From contig NZ_JABUXU010000013.1 in the NCBI RefSeq assembly GCF_014897675.1, positions 62,001-126,000 of the forward strand: a stretch of 64,000 nucleotides of DNA, read 5' to 3'. Below the pieces are notes generated by a model that made no database searches, had not been told where the DNA came from, and saw nothing but the letters and a program-made list of their open reading frames with translations. The translations under genes were made by a program, and so were the position numbers. Below, piece by piece: positions 46,948-58,760 of this stretch; position 1 is the first letter of the stretch, and each line of letters starts with the position of its first letter. Origin of the DNA: Advenella sp. FME57 (GTDB lineage: Bacteria; Pseudomonadota; Gammaproteobacteria; Burkholderiales; Burkholderiaceae_B).

Positions 46948-47527
46948 ATCCACCGTGGCACAATTGCTCGTTGCCTGGGGCGCCAGCGTGATTGATGCCG
47001 ATGCACTGGCGCGGTCGCTGACCCAACCGGGCGGCCGGGCCATGCCTGCCATTGGCCAGGTATTCGGGAGCAGAGCAGTACAAGCGGACGGCGCCATGGA
47101 TCGCGGCTATATGCGCCAGCAAATTTTCCAGGATGCAGACAAGCGCCGCCAGCTCGAACAGATATTGCATCCACTTATCGGTCAGGCCATGCAGGCGGCT
47201 GCCGCGACGGCCACCGGGCTTTATTTGGTCTACGATATTCCGCTGCTGGTTGAGTCGTTAGCCAGATATCGCCCGATAATGGACCGGATCTGTGTGGTAG
47301 ACTGTGAAGAAACAGAACAGATCGCGCGCGTGCATGCACGCAGTGGTCTTTCGGTACAGGCCGTCACGGAAATCATGAGTACCCAGACGTCACGCCAGCA
47401 GCGGCTGGCTGCAGCCGATGATGTGATTTTCAACGGTATCGGTATTACACTTGCCATGCTCGAGGAGCGAGTGCGGCAGGTGCACGAGAACTGGCTGCAG
47501 TTGATCGGGCAACAGAAGGCACAATAG
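46901..47527 (+). CDS. coaE: Dephospho-CoA kinase (CoaE)
   Basis: Phosphorylates dephospho-CoA, the last step of coenzyme A synthesis; 208 residues. The P-loop is GLTGGIGSGKS (near 7-17); VIDADALAR (near 30-38) and the LID/substrate region YDIPLLVES are family marks. The start is a TTG: 46901 or 46907 (MYRIGLTGG), the latter better spaced from GGGGG. It overlaps the prepilin peptidase frame by 47 bases and lies right after a terminator hairpin, so it may need its own promoter or read-through. Confidence 0.93.
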   Translation: MALYRIGLTGGIGSGKSTVAQLLVAWGASVIDADALARSLTQPGGRAMPAIGQVFGSRAVQADGAMDRGYMRQQIFQDADKRRQLEQILHPLIGQAMQAAAATATGLYLVYDIPLLVESLARYRPIMDRICVVDCEETEQIARVHARSGLSVQAVTEIMSTQTSRQQRLAAADDVIFNGIGITLAMLEERVRQVHENWLQLIGQQKAQ

Positions 47528-47663
47528 CAGGACGGCAAACGTGCGCGTCTATCGTCGCAGCATGGCTGCGTCAGGGACGCTACCACCGCCTAATCCATCA
47601 CACCAGTGAGCAGGCACGCAGCACCTGCTTAATGTGATATCAAAAAACAAAAGGGTCAGTCAA

Positions 47664-48419
47664 TTGGTTTTATACGAATATCCCATCAATGAGCGTATCC
47701 GATCCCTGATGCGACTTGAATATCTGTTCAAGCGATTGTTTGCATTTATCAACGGTACCAGTCCCATGCATCAGCATGTAGCCTTGTCCCTGTTGTTTGA
47801 AATTATGGACACATGCGATCGCGCGGAAGTGCGCTCGGGTATTTTGCAGGATATTGACCGGCAGAAAGCCAATCTTGAAAACTACCGCCACCATCCTAAC
47901 ATTGATTTGAATGCGCTCGATTCGGCCATTGCCGATTTGAATCGCGTGTCGGCTGCCCTGATGGGCAAGGGTCGTATTGGCCAGGCGGCGCGCGAAAACG
48001 AATGGCTCATGAGCCTGAAGAACCGGTTTGCGGTGCCCGGCGGTACTTCGCAGATCGATATCCCTTCCTACCATGCCTGGCAACTGTCGGCCGAAGACAA
48101 TCGTCAGCGGGCGATCACCCAATGGGTCGAACCCTTTATGCCGCTTTTCGACGGCGTCAGCGTCGTTTTGAAAATGCTGCGCGAATCGGGCAGTCCGATT
48201 GACGCCGGCACGCAGGAAGGGGGCGTATTCCAGGAAATGCTCGGCGGTAAAATTTATCAGATGGTGCGCGTCTGGGTTTCGGGCGAGCGCCTGATCTATC
48301 CGGAAATCAGCGCGAACAAATATGTGGTGTGGGTGCGGTTTTCCGAATTGGACCATCAATATAAAACGCAACTGATCACAACACCGACGCCGTTCAAAAT
48401 GTCATTCTGCAATGTCTGA
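47664..48419 (+). CDS. zapD: Cell division protein ZapD (YacF, DUF1342)
   Basis: Cross-links FtsZ filaments at the division ring; 251 residues from the TTG at 47664, close to E. coli ZapD (247). The TTG has AAGGG eight bases upstream and gives MVLYEYPINERIRSLMRLE, like other ZapD starts; a GTG at 47634 is in frame but gives a non-conserved extension. Markers are RAEVRSGILQDIDRQ near 60-74 and GRIGQAARENEWL near 106-118. coaE-zapD is a conserved pair; the usual third partner yacG is missing. A CGCAGC-GGTT-GCTGCG hairpin (48421-48436) follows the stop. Confidence 0.9.
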   Translation: MVLYEYPINERIRSLMRLEYLFKRLFAFINGTSPMHQHVALSLLFEIMDTCDRAEVRSGILQDIDRQKANLENYRHHPNIDLNALDSAIADLNRVSAALMGKGRIGQAARENEWLMSLKNRFAVPGGTSQIDIPSYHAWQLSAEDNRQRAITQWVEPFMPLFDGVSVVLKMLRESGSPIDAGTQEGGVFQEMLGGKIYQMVRVWVSGERLIYPEISANKYVVWVRFSELDHQYKTQLITTPTPFKMSFCNV

Positions 48420-48572
48420 ACGCAGCGGTTGCTGCGATCGGGCGTGATCCCAAGCCTCTTCCTGTTACAACTGGTCTGTTGCGATTTATTACAGGTAGCC
48501 GCAAAAGAGATGCCGCGTTGGTGTAAATAGGTAAAAATAGGGGCTTTCCGAATAAGAAGCGTTATCACATCC

Positions 48573-49778
48573 ATGTCGGCTCCCTCAAGCACTAATAGAA
48601 AGTCCCGTAAACTGCTGCTCCTGCTTATCATTCTGTTGCTTGCCGGTGGGGGCTATTACTATTGGCAGCGCAACGCCAGCCAGGAGCCGGCGGACAAATC
48701 GGAAGTCGGGCGGCAGGCGGCTAAGACGCCAGCACAGGGCACAAGAGGCGGGCGCAATGGCCTGGCTACCGTAGCCACACCGGTCAGCGTGGTCCCTGCC
48801 ATGAAAAAATCCCTGACCGTCAGTGTCAGCGGCCTGGGAACGGTCACTGCATTCAATACAGTGACCGTTCGCAGCCGGGTTGACGGCCCAATTCAGAAAA
48901 TCCTCTTTACCGAAGGCCAGAAGGTCAATGAAGGCGATCTGCTGGTGCAGATAGACCCGCGCTCGTTCGAAGTGGCGCTGCAGCAGGCGCTGGGCACGCA
49001 GGCACAGCATGCCGCACTGCTGGCCAACGCCAAACGTGACCTGCAACGCTATCAGACCCTGTTCAAGCAGGATTCGATTGCCCGCCAGCAGGTCGATACG
49101 CAGCAGTCTCTGGTGCGTCAGTATGAGGGGCAGGCGCAAAACAACAAGGCCGCCGTGGATGACGCCCGCCTGTCGCTGACCTATACCAAAGTGCGCGCGC
49201 CCATCAGCGGTCGCCTGGGTCTGCGCTCGGTCGATGTGGGCAATCTGGTGTCTGCCGGTTCCACCGATGGAATCGTCACGATTACCCAGGTGCAGCCCAT
49301 TGCGGTGGTGTTCTCCATGCCAGAGTCCTGGCTGCCCGATGTGGCCGGCCCGCTATACAAAGGCGAGAAGCTCAAGGTCATTTTGCGCGATCGCGACAAC
49401 AAGGTGCAACTGGCCGAAGGCGAGCTTGCCTCAATGGATAACGCGGTAGATACGACAACCGGCACGGTCCGGCTCAAGGCCACCTTTGCCAATGAAGACG
49501 AAACGCTGTTTCCAAACCAGTTTGTGAATACGGAACTGAAGGTGCGCGAGGTGTCCGACGCGCTGGTGGTCATGTCCGATGCCATTCAGAACAGTTCCCG
49601 CGGCCCTTATGTCTATGTGGTGAAAAAAGACAATACAGTCGAGACCCGCCAGATCGAACTGGGCGTGGTCGATAGTGGCTATACCCAGATCATCAAGGGA
49701 TTGGCCGAAGGCGAGCAGGTGGTTTCGGAAGGCGTAGACCGCCTGCGCAACGGGGCCAAAGTCGAGATCATCAAGTGA
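48573..49778 (+). CDS. mdtA: RND efflux periplasmic adaptor (MdtA type)
   Basis: Membrane-fusion protein linking the RND pump to its outer-membrane channel, 401 residues. An N-terminal membrane anchor (about 15-30, [17 protein letters not shown]) is followed by a barrel-sandwich domain (about 68-110, [20 protein letters not shown]), a coiled-coil hairpin (about 120-175) and beta-barrel domains with [20 protein letters not shown] near 212-231. The long Gly/Arg-rich linker after the anchor is typical. First gene of a four-gene operon, GTGA overlap with the next. Confidence 0.9.
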   Translation: MSAPSSTNRKSRKLLLLLIILLLAGGGYYYWQRNASQEPADKSEVGRQAAKTPAQGTRGGRNGLATVATPVSVVPAMKKSLTVSVSGLGTVTAFNTVTVRSRVDGPIQKILFTEGQKVNEGDLLVQIDPRSFEVALQQALGTQAQHAALLANAKRDLQRYQTLFKQDSIARQQVDTQQSLVRQYEGQAQNNKAAVDDARLSLTYTKVRAPISGRLGLRSVDVGNLVSAGSTDGIVTITQVQPIAVVFSMPESWLPDVAGPLYKGEKLKVILRDRDNKVQLAEGELASMDNAVDTTTGTVRLKATFANEDETLFPNQFVNTELKVREVSDALVVMSDAIQNSSRGPYVYVVKKDNTVETRQIELGVVDSGYTQIIKGLAEGEQVVSEGVDRLRNGAKVEIIK

Positions 49779-52700
49779 ATATCTCGCGCACGTTCATTCT
49801 GAAGCCGGTGGCGACAACGCTGGCGATGATTGCCATATTACTGAGCGGACTGGCTGCCTATCGTCTGCTGCCGGTCTCTGCCCTGCCTGAAGTCGATTAT
49901 CCGACTATTCAGGTCGTGTCGCTATATCCGGGTGCGGGACCCGACACAATGGCTTCGCTGGTGACCTCGCCGCTGGAGCGCCAGTTTGGTCAGATGCCCG
50001 GCTTATTGCAGATGACGTCATCCAGCTCGGGCGGGGCCTCGGTGGTCACGCTGCAGTTCGGACTGGATGTGCAAATGAGCGTGGCCGAACAGGAGGTGCA
50101 GGCGGCGATCAATGCCGCATCGAACCTGCTGCCTTCGGATATGCCCATGCCGCCGGTGTACAACAAGGTCAATCCGGCAGACCGGCCCGTAGTCACGCTG
50201 GCCATCTCTTCTGAAAACATGCCCTTGCATGAGGCGCGCGATCTGGTCGAAACCCGCATGGCGCAGAAACTGTCGCAGATATCGGGCGTCGGTCTGGTCA
50301 GTATTGCGGGCGGGCAACGGCCGGCATTGCGCATCCAGGTGAACCCCACGGCCCTGGCCGCCAACGGCCTGGCGTTAAGCGATGTGCGCACCGCCATTAC
50401 GGCGGCCAATGTCAACCAGCCTACGGGCAATATTGATGGGCCACGCCGTGGCACGACCATTTATGCCAATAGCCAGGTCAAAACCGCAGCCGAATACAAC
50501 AATCTGATTCTTACCTACAACAACGGCGCCCCCTTGCGCCTGAAAGATGTAGCCAACACGATCGAAGCGGCCGAGGATGTGCGGCAGGCCGCGTGGATCA
50601 ACGACAAACCGGCCATTTTGCTCAATATCCAGCGTCAGCCCGGCGCCAATGTGATCGATGTGGTCGACAATGTGAAAAAGCTGTTGCCGCAGTTGCGGCA
50701 GGCATTGCCGGCTTCGCTGCAGGTAGATATGGTGGCTGATCGCACCGAGACCATTCGTGAATCGATCAACCATGTACAAAATGAAATGCTGATGGCGATC
50801 CTGCTGGTGATCGTGGTGACCTATGCCTTCTTGCGCAGTTTCAGCGCCACCGTCATTCCTTCTATTGTGGTGCCGCTGTCCATTGTCGGCACCTTCGGTG
50901 TGATGTACCTGCTGGGCTTCAGTCTGAATAATCTGACGCTGATGGCGCTGACCATTGCCACCGGCTTTGTGGTCGATGACGCCATTGTCATGATCGAGAA
51001 TATCGCCCGTCATATCGAGGATGGCGAAACCCCCATGCAGGCGGCGCTCAAGGGGGCTGCTGAAATCGGCTTTACCCTGGTATCGCTGACTGTCTCGCTC
51101 ATTGCCGTGCTGATTCCGCTGCTTTTCATGGGCGACGTGATCGGCAGGCTGTTCAGTGAGTTTGCCATTACGCTGGCCACTGCCATCATTATTTCACTTG
51201 TCATCTCCCTGACACTGACGCCGATGATGTGCGCCCGCATGCTCAAGCCCGAGTCGGCGTACGAGGGCAATCGCTTGCATCGCAAAATGGGCCAGGCCAT
51301 CGAGCGTGTCATTCATGGCTATGATCGTATGCTCACCGTCGTGCTGCGGCACCAGACGTTGACGCTGCTGGTGGCGCTGGCCACTTTTGTACTGACAGTA
51401 CTGCTGTATATGTGGATACCCAAGGGGTTCTTTCCGCAGCAGGATACCGGCATGATCCAGATCATTACCGAAGCGCCGCAATCGTCCTCTTTCAAAATGA
51501 TGTCCGAACGTCAGGTGCAGATTGCCCGGACAGTCAAGGCTGATCCGGCGGTCGCCTCGGTGTCGTCGTTCATCGGAGTGGATGGCTCAAATGCCACGCT
51601 CAATACCGGGCGGATGCAGGTTGAACTCAAGCCCACGGCAGAGCGCGAAAATATCACGAACGTCATGGAGCGCCTGGAAGACCGGGCGGCGCAAGTGCCG
51701 GGCATGAAAGTATATTTGCAAGCCTCGCAGGACCTGACCATTGACGCCAGGGTATCGCGCACGCAATATCAATTGAGTCTGTCCAGCCTCGATGCCGAGC
51801 AGCTGCGCGAATGGGTTCCGGTATTTGTTGAACACCTGGCAGCCGACAAGACCCTGGCCGGCGTCACAGACAACTTTCAGTTCAATGGCCTGCAAACCCT
51901 GGTCAAAGTGGACCGGGATGCCGCAGCGCGCTATGGCATTACCATGACGCAGATTGATGATGCTCTGTACAACGCTTTTGGCCAGCGCCTGGTCTCCACG
52001 ATCTTTACCCAGGCAGCGCAGTACCGGGTGGTGATGGAAGTGGCCGAGCATTTTCGCGATAACCCGGCCGATCTTGAGCAGGTGTATCTCAAGACCGCTG
52101 ACGGCGCGCCGATTGCGTTGACGCAACTGGCGCAGATTGTCCCCGGCCAGGAGTTGCTGGAGATCATGCGGGTCGATCAGTTCCCGTCCGCCCTGGTGTC
52201 TTTCAATCTGGCGCCCGGGGCATCGCTATCTGATGCGGTGCAGCGCGTTAATCAGATCAAGGCTGATATCGCTTTGCCGCCAACCGTGGAAATGCGTTTC
52301 CAGGGGGCGGCGCAGGCGTTCGAATCTTCACTGTCGAGCACACTGTGGCTACTGCTGGCAGCCATATTTACCATGTATATTGTGCTTGGCGTACTTTACG
52401 AAAGCTATATCCATCCGGTGACCATTTTGTCAACGCTGCCCTCGGCCGCGGTGGGGGCGCTGCTGGCGCTCATACTTTCGGGCAACGAGCTGGACATGAT
52501 CGGCATTATCGGGATTATTCTTTTGATCGGTATTGTCAAGAAAAATGCCATCATGATGATCGACTTTGCGCTCGATGCCGAACGTCATCAGGGCCTGCCG
52601 CCAGTCAAGGCGATTCATCAGGCCGCGCTGTTGCGCTTTCGGCCAATCCTTATGACGACGCTGGCGGCGCTGTTCGGCGCGATTCCGCTCATGCTCTCTA

Positions 52701-52867
52701 CCGGCACCGGCGCCGAATTGCGCCAGCCTCTGGGGCTGACCATGGTGGGCGGGCTGATCTGCAGCCAGTTGCTGACCCTGTTTACCACCCCGGTCATTTA
52801 TCTGATGTTTGACAGGCTGGTCAAAAAACCCAAGCCATCTGATGTGGCAGCGCAGGCAGAAATATGA
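49775..52867 (+). CDS. mdtB: RND efflux inner-membrane transporter (MdtB type)
   Basis: Proton-driven exporter of 1030 residues, one of two paralogous RND subunits that form an MdtB2C trimer in E. coli. It begins [20 protein letters not shown] and has [20 protein letters not shown] near 40-59, [20 protein letters not shown] near 395-414 with the paired Asp of transmembrane helix 4, and the [16 protein letters not shown] motif near 920. About 12 helices and two large periplasmic loops. GTG start overlapping mdtA; ATGA overlap with mdtC. Substrates in relatives include novobiocin, bile salts and detergents. Confidence 0.92.
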   Translation: MNISRTFILKPVATTLAMIAILLSGLAAYRLLPVSALPEVDYPTIQVVSLYPGAGPDTMASLVTSPLERQFGQMPGLLQMTSSSSGGASVVTLQFGLDVQMSVAEQEVQAAINAASNLLPSDMPMPPVYNKVNPADRPVVTLAISSENMPLHEARDLVETRMAQKLSQISGVGLVSIAGGQRPALRIQVNPTALAANGLALSDVRTAITAANVNQPTGNIDGPRRGTTIYANSQVKTAAEYNNLILTYNNGAPLRLKDVANTIEAAEDVRQAAWINDKPAILLNIQRQPGANVIDVVDNVKKLLPQLRQALPASLQVDMVADRTETIRESINHVQNEMLMAILLVIVVTYAFLRSFSATVIPSIVVPLSIVGTFGVMYLLGFSLNNLTLMALTIATGFVVDDAIVMIENIARHIEDGETPMQAALKGAAEIGFTLVSLTVSLIAVLIPLLFMGDVIGRLFSEFAITLATAIIISLVISLTLTPMMCARMLKPESAYEGNRLHRKMGQAIERVIHGYDRMLTVVLRHQTLTLLVALATFVLTVLLYMWIPKGFFPQQDTGMIQIITEAPQSSSFKMMSERQVQIARTVKADPAVASVSSFIGVDGSNATLNTGRMQVELKPTAERENITNVMERLEDRAAQVPGMKVYLQASQDLTIDARVSRTQYQLSLSSLDAEQLREWVPVFVEHLAADKTLAGVTDNFQFNGLQTLVKVDRDAAARYGITMTQIDDALYNAFGQRLVSTIFTQAAQYRVVMEVAEHFRDNPADLEQVYLKTADGAPIALTQLAQIVPGQELLEIMRVDQFPSALVSFNLAPGASLSDAVQRVNQIKADIALPPTVEMRFQGAAQAFESSLSSTLWLLLAAIFTMYIVLGVLYESYIHPVTILSTLPSAAVGALLALILSGNELDMIGIIGIILLIGIVKKNAIMMIDFALDAERHQGLPPVKAIHQAALLRFRPILMTTLAALFGAIPLMLSTGTGAELRQPLGLTMVGGLICSQLLTLFTTPVIYLMFDRLVKKPKPSDVAAQAEI

Positions 52868-55800
52868 GTTTGTCCCGCCCGTTCATCCTTAGACCGGTAG
52901 CAACGTCACTTCTGGCGCTGGCGGTTGCGGTGATGGGCATGGTCGCCTTTTTCCTGCTGCCGGTGTCGCCGCTGCCCACGCTGGACTCGCCGGTGATTGT
53001 GGTGCGCGCGTCGTTGTCGGGCGCCAGTCCGGAGACCATGGCCTCGAGCGTGGCCACCCCGCTGGAACGCTCGCTGGGCAATATTTCCGGCATTGATCTG
53101 TTGCTGTCCAGTAGTTCGGAGGGCTCCACCTCCATTTTCATGATATTCGATCTGGACAAGGACGTGCACACGGCTGCCCGCGAGGTGCAGGCGGCCATCA
53201 ACGCAGCGCGGCCGTTGCTGCCCAGCAGCATGAAGCAGCCGCCCACCTACCGTAATGTCAATCCGTCCTCGACCCCGGTCATGGTGCTGGCCCTGACCTC
53301 GGATCTGCTTGGCCAAGGGGAGTTGTATGACCTTGCTTCCACGATCCTGGCACAGAAACTGGCGCAGGTGCGCGGGGTGGGGGAGGTCACCGTGGGGGGC
53401 AGTTCCTTGCCGGCCGTGCGCGTGGACTTGAACCCCAATATGCTCAACAATATGGGCATCTCGCTGGATACGGTTCGCAACGCACTGGCAGCGACCAATT
53501 CGGTCAGGCCTAAGGGATTTCTGGACAATAACGAATATCAGTGGCAACTGGCAACCAATGGGCAATTGCGTTACGCAAAAGATTTCGAGAACCTGATTGT
53601 TGCCTGGAAAAACGGTACGGCCGTGCGCCTGCGTGATGTCGCGCATGTCTATGACTCGACAGAAAGCCTGTACAACAAGGGTTTTTACAATACCAAGCAG
53701 GCCGTGGTGCTGCTGGTGCGACGGCAGGCCGATGCCAATATCATCCAGACGGTGGATGCGGTCAAAGACATGTTGCCTGACCTGGCCCAGATGCTGCCGC
53801 CGCAAGTCAACCTGGACGTGGCACAGGATCGTACGCCCAGCATTCGGGCGACGTTGCACGAGGCAGAGCTGACGCTGGTTATCTCGGTGCTGCTGGTGAT
53901 TGTGGTGGTCATGCTGTTTCTGCAACGGTTGCGCGCCACGCTGATACCGGCCATCTCGGTGCCTGTCTCGCTGATGGGAACGTTTATCTTCATGTACTTT
54001 CTGGGCTACTCGCTCAATACGGTCTCGCTGATGGCGCTGATCGTAGCCACCGGTTTCGTGGTCGATGACTCGATTGTGGTGCTGGAAAACGTCATGCGCT
54101 ATATCGAGCGCGGCATGCACCCCATGCGCGCGGCACTGGTGGGCGCGCGCGAAGTGGGTTTTACGGTCATCAGCATGAGCGTATCCCTGGTGGCCGTGTT
54201 TATTCCGCTGCTGTTCATGGGTGGCCTGATCGGCAGACTGTTTCTCGAGTTTGCCATGACATTGTCGATCGCCATTGCCATATCGCTGCTCGTCTCGCTC
54301 ACCCTCACGCCCATGATGTGCGCGCAGTTGCTCAGGCATGAACCGAACTTGAAAAAGGGTCGCGCTCAGCGGATCTGGGATTCGTTTTTTGATCGACTTG
54401 TCAGTGGCTACGGGCGCATGTTGCGTTTTGCCATCCGCTTTCGCTTTCTGACATTGCTCACGCTGCTGGCCACCGTGGTCCTGAACGTCTATCTGTATAT
54501 TGCCGTTCCCAAAGGATTCTTTCCGGAACAGGACACCGGCATGATCCAGGGATTCTTTCGCGCGGACCAGGGCACGTCGTTTGCCGCCACCGTGCCCAAG
54601 CTGGAGGCTTTTCGCAAGGCGATTGTACAGAATCCGAATGTGGACACGGTCTCGGGGTATTCCGGCGGACGCGGCGGCAGCAACAGCAGTTTCTTTTTGA
54701 TCCAGCTCAAGCCGTTTGCCGAACGTACGCAGTCGGCAACGCAAATTATCAACGATATGCGCAAGTCGCTGCCGACGATTCCCGGCGCGCGCCTCTCGCT
54801 GGTGCCGCAGCAGGATATTCGCGCCGGCCGGGGCGGCGATTCAGCCGGCTCGTACCAGTATGATCTGTTGTCGGGCGATCTGGATACGCTGCGCAAATGG
54901 GTGCCGCAAGTGCGACAGGCCATGGCGGCGTTGCCCGAACTGGTGGACGTGCAGTCCGAGGCCGAGGAAAAAGGGCGGCGTATTGAACTGGTGATCAACC
55001 GGGACAACGCCAAGCGCCTGAATGTGGAAATGGCGACGATTGCCGGTGTGCTCAATAATCTGTTCAGCCAGCGGCAGGTCTCCACCATTTACAGCGCGCT
55101 GAACCAGTACCAGGTGGTCATGGGCATTGATGTCAAATACGCGCAGGATCCTGAAGTACTCAAGACGGTGCAGATTATTGCCTCCGATGGCAAGCTGGTG
55201 CCGCTGTCGGCTTTTGCCTCTTTTGAAATCGGTACCTCGCCCCTGTCTGTATCGCACCAGGGTCTGATGGCGTCCGATTCGGTTTCCTTTTCCCTGGCCG
55301 AAGGCGTGTCGCTAGAGCAGGCCAGCAATGCGATTGAAAATGCGGTAGCCCGCATTGGTCTGCCGGCCAATGAAATCCAGGCCGGCTTCGGCGGTAACGC
55401 ACAGCTGTTTCAGCAGTCTTCGTCCCAGCAGCCGCTGCTGATTCTGGGCGCGCTGGTGGTGATGTATCTGATTCTGGGGATGCTTTATGAAAGCTATATG
55501 CATCCGTTGACGATTCTGTCGACCCTGCCGTCTGCCGGTGTGGGCGCGTTGCTGGCACTGTTGATGGTCGATATGGAGTTTACAGTCATTGCCCTGATCG
55601 GCGTTTTCCTGCTTATCGGCATCGTCAAGAAAAATGCCATTATCATGGTGGACTTTGCGCTTGCGCTTGAACGGGAAAAAAATGTACCGCCCGAAGAGGC
55701 GATTTATGACGCCTGCATTGTGCGCTTCCGACCCATTATGATGACCACCATGGCGGCCATGTTCGGCGCGTTGCCGTTGATTCTGGCCACCGGCGCCGGC

Positions 55801-55989
55801 GTGGAAATGCGCCAGCCGCTGGGAATCGCGATTGTGGGCGGCCTGGTCCTGAGCCAGATTCTAACCTTGTTTACCACGCCGGTCGTGTATATTTATCTTG
55901 ATAGACTGCGCCACATCTTCGAGCGGCGCCGCAAAAACAAAAGCACGCCTGCCGGCGGGAGCGAAGTGACGCCCCGTCCAGGTCAATAA
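52864..55989 (+). CDS. mdtC: RND efflux inner-membrane transporter (MdtC type)
   Basis: Second RND subunit, 1041 residues. It begins [20 protein letters not shown] and has the MdtC-like [20 protein letters not shown] near 45-64 and [18 protein letters not shown] near 77-94. The proton-relay Asp pair lies in [19 protein letters not shown] near 394-412, and [18 protein letters not shown] near 920-937. The Lys/Arg-rich C-terminus (FERRRKNKS) is cytoplasmic. Together with mdtB it should form a heteromeric pump; co-transcription is clear from the ATGA overlap. Confidence 0.92.
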   Translation: MSLSRPFILRPVATSLLALAVAVMGMVAFFLLPVSPLPTLDSPVIVVRASLSGASPETMASSVATPLERSLGNISGIDLLLSSSSEGSTSIFMIFDLDKDVHTAAREVQAAINAARPLLPSSMKQPPTYRNVNPSSTPVMVLALTSDLLGQGELYDLASTILAQKLAQVRGVGEVTVGGSSLPAVRVDLNPNMLNNMGISLDTVRNALAATNSVRPKGFLDNNEYQWQLATNGQLRYAKDFENLIVAWKNGTAVRLRDVAHVYDSTESLYNKGFYNTKQAVVLLVRRQADANIIQTVDAVKDMLPDLAQMLPPQVNLDVAQDRTPSIRATLHEAELTLVISVLLVIVVVMLFLQRLRATLIPAISVPVSLMGTFIFMYFLGYSLNTVSLMALIVATGFVVDDSIVVLENVMRYIERGMHPMRAALVGAREVGFTVISMSVSLVAVFIPLLFMGGLIGRLFLEFAMTLSIAIAISLLVSLTLTPMMCAQLLRHEPNLKKGRAQRIWDSFFDRLVSGYGRMLRFAIRFRFLTLLTLLATVVLNVYLYIAVPKGFFPEQDTGMIQGFFRADQGTSFAATVPKLEAFRKAIVQNPNVDTVSGYSGGRGGSNSSFFLIQLKPFAERTQSATQIINDMRKSLPTIPGARLSLVPQQDIRAGRGGDSAGSYQYDLLSGDLDTLRKWVPQVRQAMAALPELVDVQSEAEEKGRRIELVINRDNAKRLNVEMATIAGVLNNLFSQRQVSTIYSALNQYQVVMGIDVKYAQDPEVLKTVQIIASDGKLVPLSAFASFEIGTSPLSVSHQGLMASDSVSFSLAEGVSLEQASNAIENAVARIGLPANEIQAGFGGNAQLFQQSSSQQPLLILGALVVMYLILGMLYESYMHPLTILSTLPSAGVGALLALLMVDMEFTVIALIGVFLLIGIVKKNAIIMVDFALALEREKNVPPEEAIYDACIVRFRPIMMTTMAAMFGALPLILATGAGVEMRQPLGIAIVGGLVLSQILTLFTTPVVYIYLDRLRHIFERRRKNKSTPAGGSEVTPRPGQ

Positions 55990-56008
55990 TTGTTGTGAAT
56001 TCTCTCTT

Positions 56009-57445
56009 ATGAAAAACACCAGAAATGCAGTGCAACTCCTACTGAATCCGCTGCGCGTCGGCGCCGCGGCCGCAGCCTTGCTGCTGCTGGCTGCGTGTGC
56101 TGTTGGGCCCGATTACGTTGTTCCGCAACAGGACACAGGAGTCAGTTTCAAATCAGCCCAGGGGTGGGTGCAAGCCCGGCCGGGTGCACCGCTTGCCAGC
56201 GATAGCTGGTGGCAGCGCTATCAGGACCCGTTGCTGAACGAGTTGGTCGGGCGCCTGAATGTTTCCAATCAGACGCTGGCCCAGGCCGTAGCGCGTTACG
56301 ATCAGGCTGTGGCAGCGACAGCACAGTCACGCTCTTCATTTTTTCCCACGACCGGTTTCAGCTTGTCGGGCGATCGGGCCAAATCGGCCGCCGGCATTGG
56401 CAATTCGGTGAATGGTTCCGTATCCCTGCAATGGGAGGCCGATTTGTGGGGCAAACTGCGTCGGCAGTACGAGAGCAGCAGAAGCGATGAACAGGCCAGC
56501 AGGGCTGATGTGGCTGCCGCCCGCCTGAGCATGCAATCGACCCTGGCCCAGCAGTATTTCGCCCTGCGCATGCTGGACGAACGCAAGCGCCTGCTGCAGG
56601 CCAATGTGCGCGCGTACGAACGCTCGGTACAGATTAACCAGAATCGCTATGATCAGGGTGTGGCTGCCCGCGCCGACGTGGTCAGCGCCCAGGCGCAGCT
56701 TGAGAGCGCGCGCGCCTCGGCCATTGCCATTGAAGCGGATCGCAATGTGCTGGAGCATGCCATTGCCGTACTGATCGGCCAGCCGCCCGCGTCGTTTGCC
56801 ATCGAAGCGGCGGCTTACGATGTTCAGTTCCCCTCCATCCCGGTAGACATGCCTTCTACGCTGCTGCTGCGGCGTCCCGACATTGTGGCAGCCGAAAGAC
56901 GGGTGGCAGCGGCCAACGCGCAGATCGGCGTGGCCCAGTCTGCCTGGTTTCCTGATCTGACTTTGGGTGGCTCTGTAGGCAATACCACGGCCACATTGGC
57001 GCAGTGGTTGGCGTCGCCGCTGCAGTTCTGGTCGCTCGGCCCTGCACTGGCCATGACTGTGCTCGATGGCGGCGCGCGCGCGGGAGCGGTGGATGCCTCC
57101 AGGGCATCCTATCGCGCCGAAGTGGCGACCTATCGTCAAACCGTGCTGACCGGCCTGCAGGAAGTGGAAGACGCCATCAGTACGCTGCGGGTACTGGAAC
57201 GCCAGCAGGCGGCACAGATGCGTGCACTGACTGCCGCCCGCCAGTCGCTGGCCATAACCCAGAACCAGTATCTGGCCGGACTCGTCGATTATTTGAGCGT
57301 GGTCCAGGTACAGTCAACCGCCTACTCGGCAGAGCAGACTGCCCTGCAACTGGAAAGCCAGCGGTTGCAGGCCAGCGTGCAATTGATTGCCGCGCTTGGC
57401 GGGGGCTGGGACAAACAGGCGCTGCAGGCCCGGACGGCGCCGTAA
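56009..57445 (+). CDS. Outer-membrane efflux lipoprotein (NodT/OprM type)
   Basis: Trimeric outer-membrane channel of the pump, 478 residues. It has a long signal ending in lipobox LLLAAC (Cys30), then VGPDYVVPQ, the standard opening of NodT-family channels. Two OEP repeats follow, with LRMLDERKRLLQANV near 185-200, QNRYDQGVAARADVVSAQAQ near 210-230 and LLRRPDIVAAERRVAAANAQIGVAQSAWFPDLTLGGS-like region near 285-320. It lies 19 bases after mdtC, so the operon encodes a complete tripartite system, unlike E. coli mdtABC, which borrows TolC. Confidence 0.92.
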   Translation: MKNTRNAVQLLLNPLRVGAAAAALLLLAACAVGPDYVVPQQDTGVSFKSAQGWVQARPGAPLASDSWWQRYQDPLLNELVGRLNVSNQTLAQAVARYDQAVAATAQSRSSFFPTTGFSLSGDRAKSAAGIGNSVNGSVSLQWEADLWGKLRRQYESSRSDEQASRADVAAARLSMQSTLAQQYFALRMLDERKRLLQANVRAYERSVQINQNRYDQGVAARADVVSAQAQLESARASAIAIEADRNVLEHAIAVLIGQPPASFAIEAAAYDVQFPSIPVDMPSTLLLRRPDIVAAERRVAAANAQIGVAQSAWFPDLTLGGSVGNTTATLAQWLASPLQFWSLGPALAMTVLDGGARAGAVDASRASYRAEVATYRQTVLTGLQEVEDAISTLRVLERQQAAQMRALTAARQSLAITQNQYLAGLVDYLSVVQVQSTAYSAEQTALQLESQRLQASVQLIAALGGGWDKQALQARTAP

Positions 57446-57622
57446 CGGCAAAGGGCGACAATCAGGAGACGATGAGGCGACCAGATAAATCATCAGCGTT
57501 TATGATGTGATCGTAAATGCCCTGATGCCACAAGGGTTCTTCCGGCGCGATCGAAATAGTGTGGTAAAAATAGTTATATTCTTATTGCTGTTTATCCCGG
57601 TTTTCATACAGGTTCTACTGCT

Positions 57623-58582
57623 ATGCCAATTTACAAATGTGAATCTTCCTCGGTCAATCCCCAGACTTTTCCGCTCGATGAAATCGTGATGGGTCTGCGC
57701 GAAGCACGCTTCAAATGGCGTGCAGACCAGAACCGCCTCAAGGAGATGGGCGGGCGCCATCTGCCGTCGCCGCATACCATCAACGGGGCATTGGAACTGG
57801 TGATCGGCGCGCTGTTTCCCATGCGTCTAGGTCCCAACGATCTGTTGCAGGAAAACGAAGATTTTTATGTCGGCCACACCATCGGGGTTGCGTTAAACAC
57901 ACTGCTGACCCAGGTGCGGCTTGAAGTACGCCACCAGTATCGCAACGAAAACGTTGATCCGGCCGAACTGGAAGACAAGGCCGTAGGGATCGTGCGGGAA
58001 TTTGCACGCAAGTTGCCAGATGTACGCAGCTTGCTGGATACCGATGTCTACGCGGCCTATTCCGGCGACCCGGCTGCCAAGAGTGTGGATGAAGTGCTGT
58101 TATGCTATCCCGGGGTGCTTGCCATGGTCTACCACCGGCTGGCCCATTGCCTGTATACGCTGGGGGTTCCCCTGGTGGCGCGCATTGCTGCCGAGCTGGC
58201 GCATGGCCAGACCGGCATTGACATTCACCCGGGAGCAAAAATCGGCGCCGGGTTCTTTATCGATCATGGAACCGGTGTGGTCATTGGGGAAACCGCGATT
58301 ATCGGCGAGCGGGTGCGGCTGTATCAGAACGTGACCCTGGGCGCCAAGAGTTTTCCAACCGATAGCAATGGCGATCTGAGCAAGGGCATTGCCCGACATC
58401 CGATTGTTGAAGATGATGTCGTTATATATGCCGGTGCAACGGTTCTGGGCCGGGTTACCATCGGCAAGGGCGCCGTGGTAGGAGGCAACGTGTGGCTCAC
58501 GCATGATGTGGCCCCGGGCTGTTTCGTGCGTCAGGCGTCGTCCAGCAACAAGGAAGCGTTGTTCAATGGCAACTGTGATTAA
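57623..58582 (+). CDS. Serine O-acetyltransferase, EpsC type
   Basis: Acetylates serine to O-acetylserine for cysteine synthesis; 319 residues. The C-terminal half is a left-handed beta-helix of hexapeptide repeats, ending with GKGAVVGGNVWLTHDVAPGC near 290-310; the catalytic region is GIDIHPGAKIGAGFFIDHGTGVVIGETA near 198-225 (His pair). The long N-terminal domain (1-160) is the EpsC/SrpH form, about 50 residues longer than CysE. A GC- and AT-rich leader of 177 bases precedes it. The strong terminator at 58611 closes it. gshA and metX/W elsewhere in the window share sulfur metabolism. Confidence 0.9.
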   Translation: MPIYKCESSSVNPQTFPLDEIVMGLREARFKWRADQNRLKEMGGRHLPSPHTINGALELVIGALFPMRLGPNDLLQENEDFYVGHTIGVALNTLLTQVRLEVRHQYRNENVDPAELEDKAVGIVREFARKLPDVRSLLDTDVYAAYSGDPAAKSVDEVLLCYPGVLAMVYHRLAHCLYTLGVPLVARIAAELAHGQTGIDIHPGAKIGAGFFIDHGTGVVIGETAIIGERVRLYQNVTLGAKSFPTDSNGDLSKGIARHPIVEDDVVIYAGATVLGRVTIGKGAVVGGNVWLTHDVAPGCFVRQASSSNKEALFNGNCD

Positions 58583-58610
58583 ACCGCGCCACGGCTAAAT
58601 GCCGGCGCCA

Positions 58611-58643
58611 AGCCTGTATGAACAGTTCATACAGGCTTTTTTT
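58611..58643 (+). terminator. Intrinsic terminator of the serine acetyltransferase gene
   Basis: A perfect 12-bp stem, AGCCTGTATGAA (58611-58622) with TTCATACAGGCT (58626-58637), CAG loop, followed by TTTTTT to 58643. It also lies 118 bases before the convergent Nudix gene's stop codon. Confidence 0.9.
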
Positions 58644-58760
58644 CACTGTCTGCATTTGCGCGCTGACCGTCTTGATTGCCAGGGGGGCAGGGCCGGCGGA
58701 TGCGGGCGCGCGAAAACGAACCGGCTATCCGTCGGCTATCAACTGGCCATTAACCGACCA

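Noticed and set aside
52906-54744. 612-codon minus-strand open frame
   Set aside because: It is antisense to mdtC, is His/Gln/Arg-rich low-complexity translation, and shows no domain; a shadow of a GC-rich gene.
57507-57689. 60-codon hydrophobic frame before the serine acetyltransferase gene
   Set aside because: It overlaps the start of the acetyltransferase gene in another frame and lies over the AT-rich promoter region.
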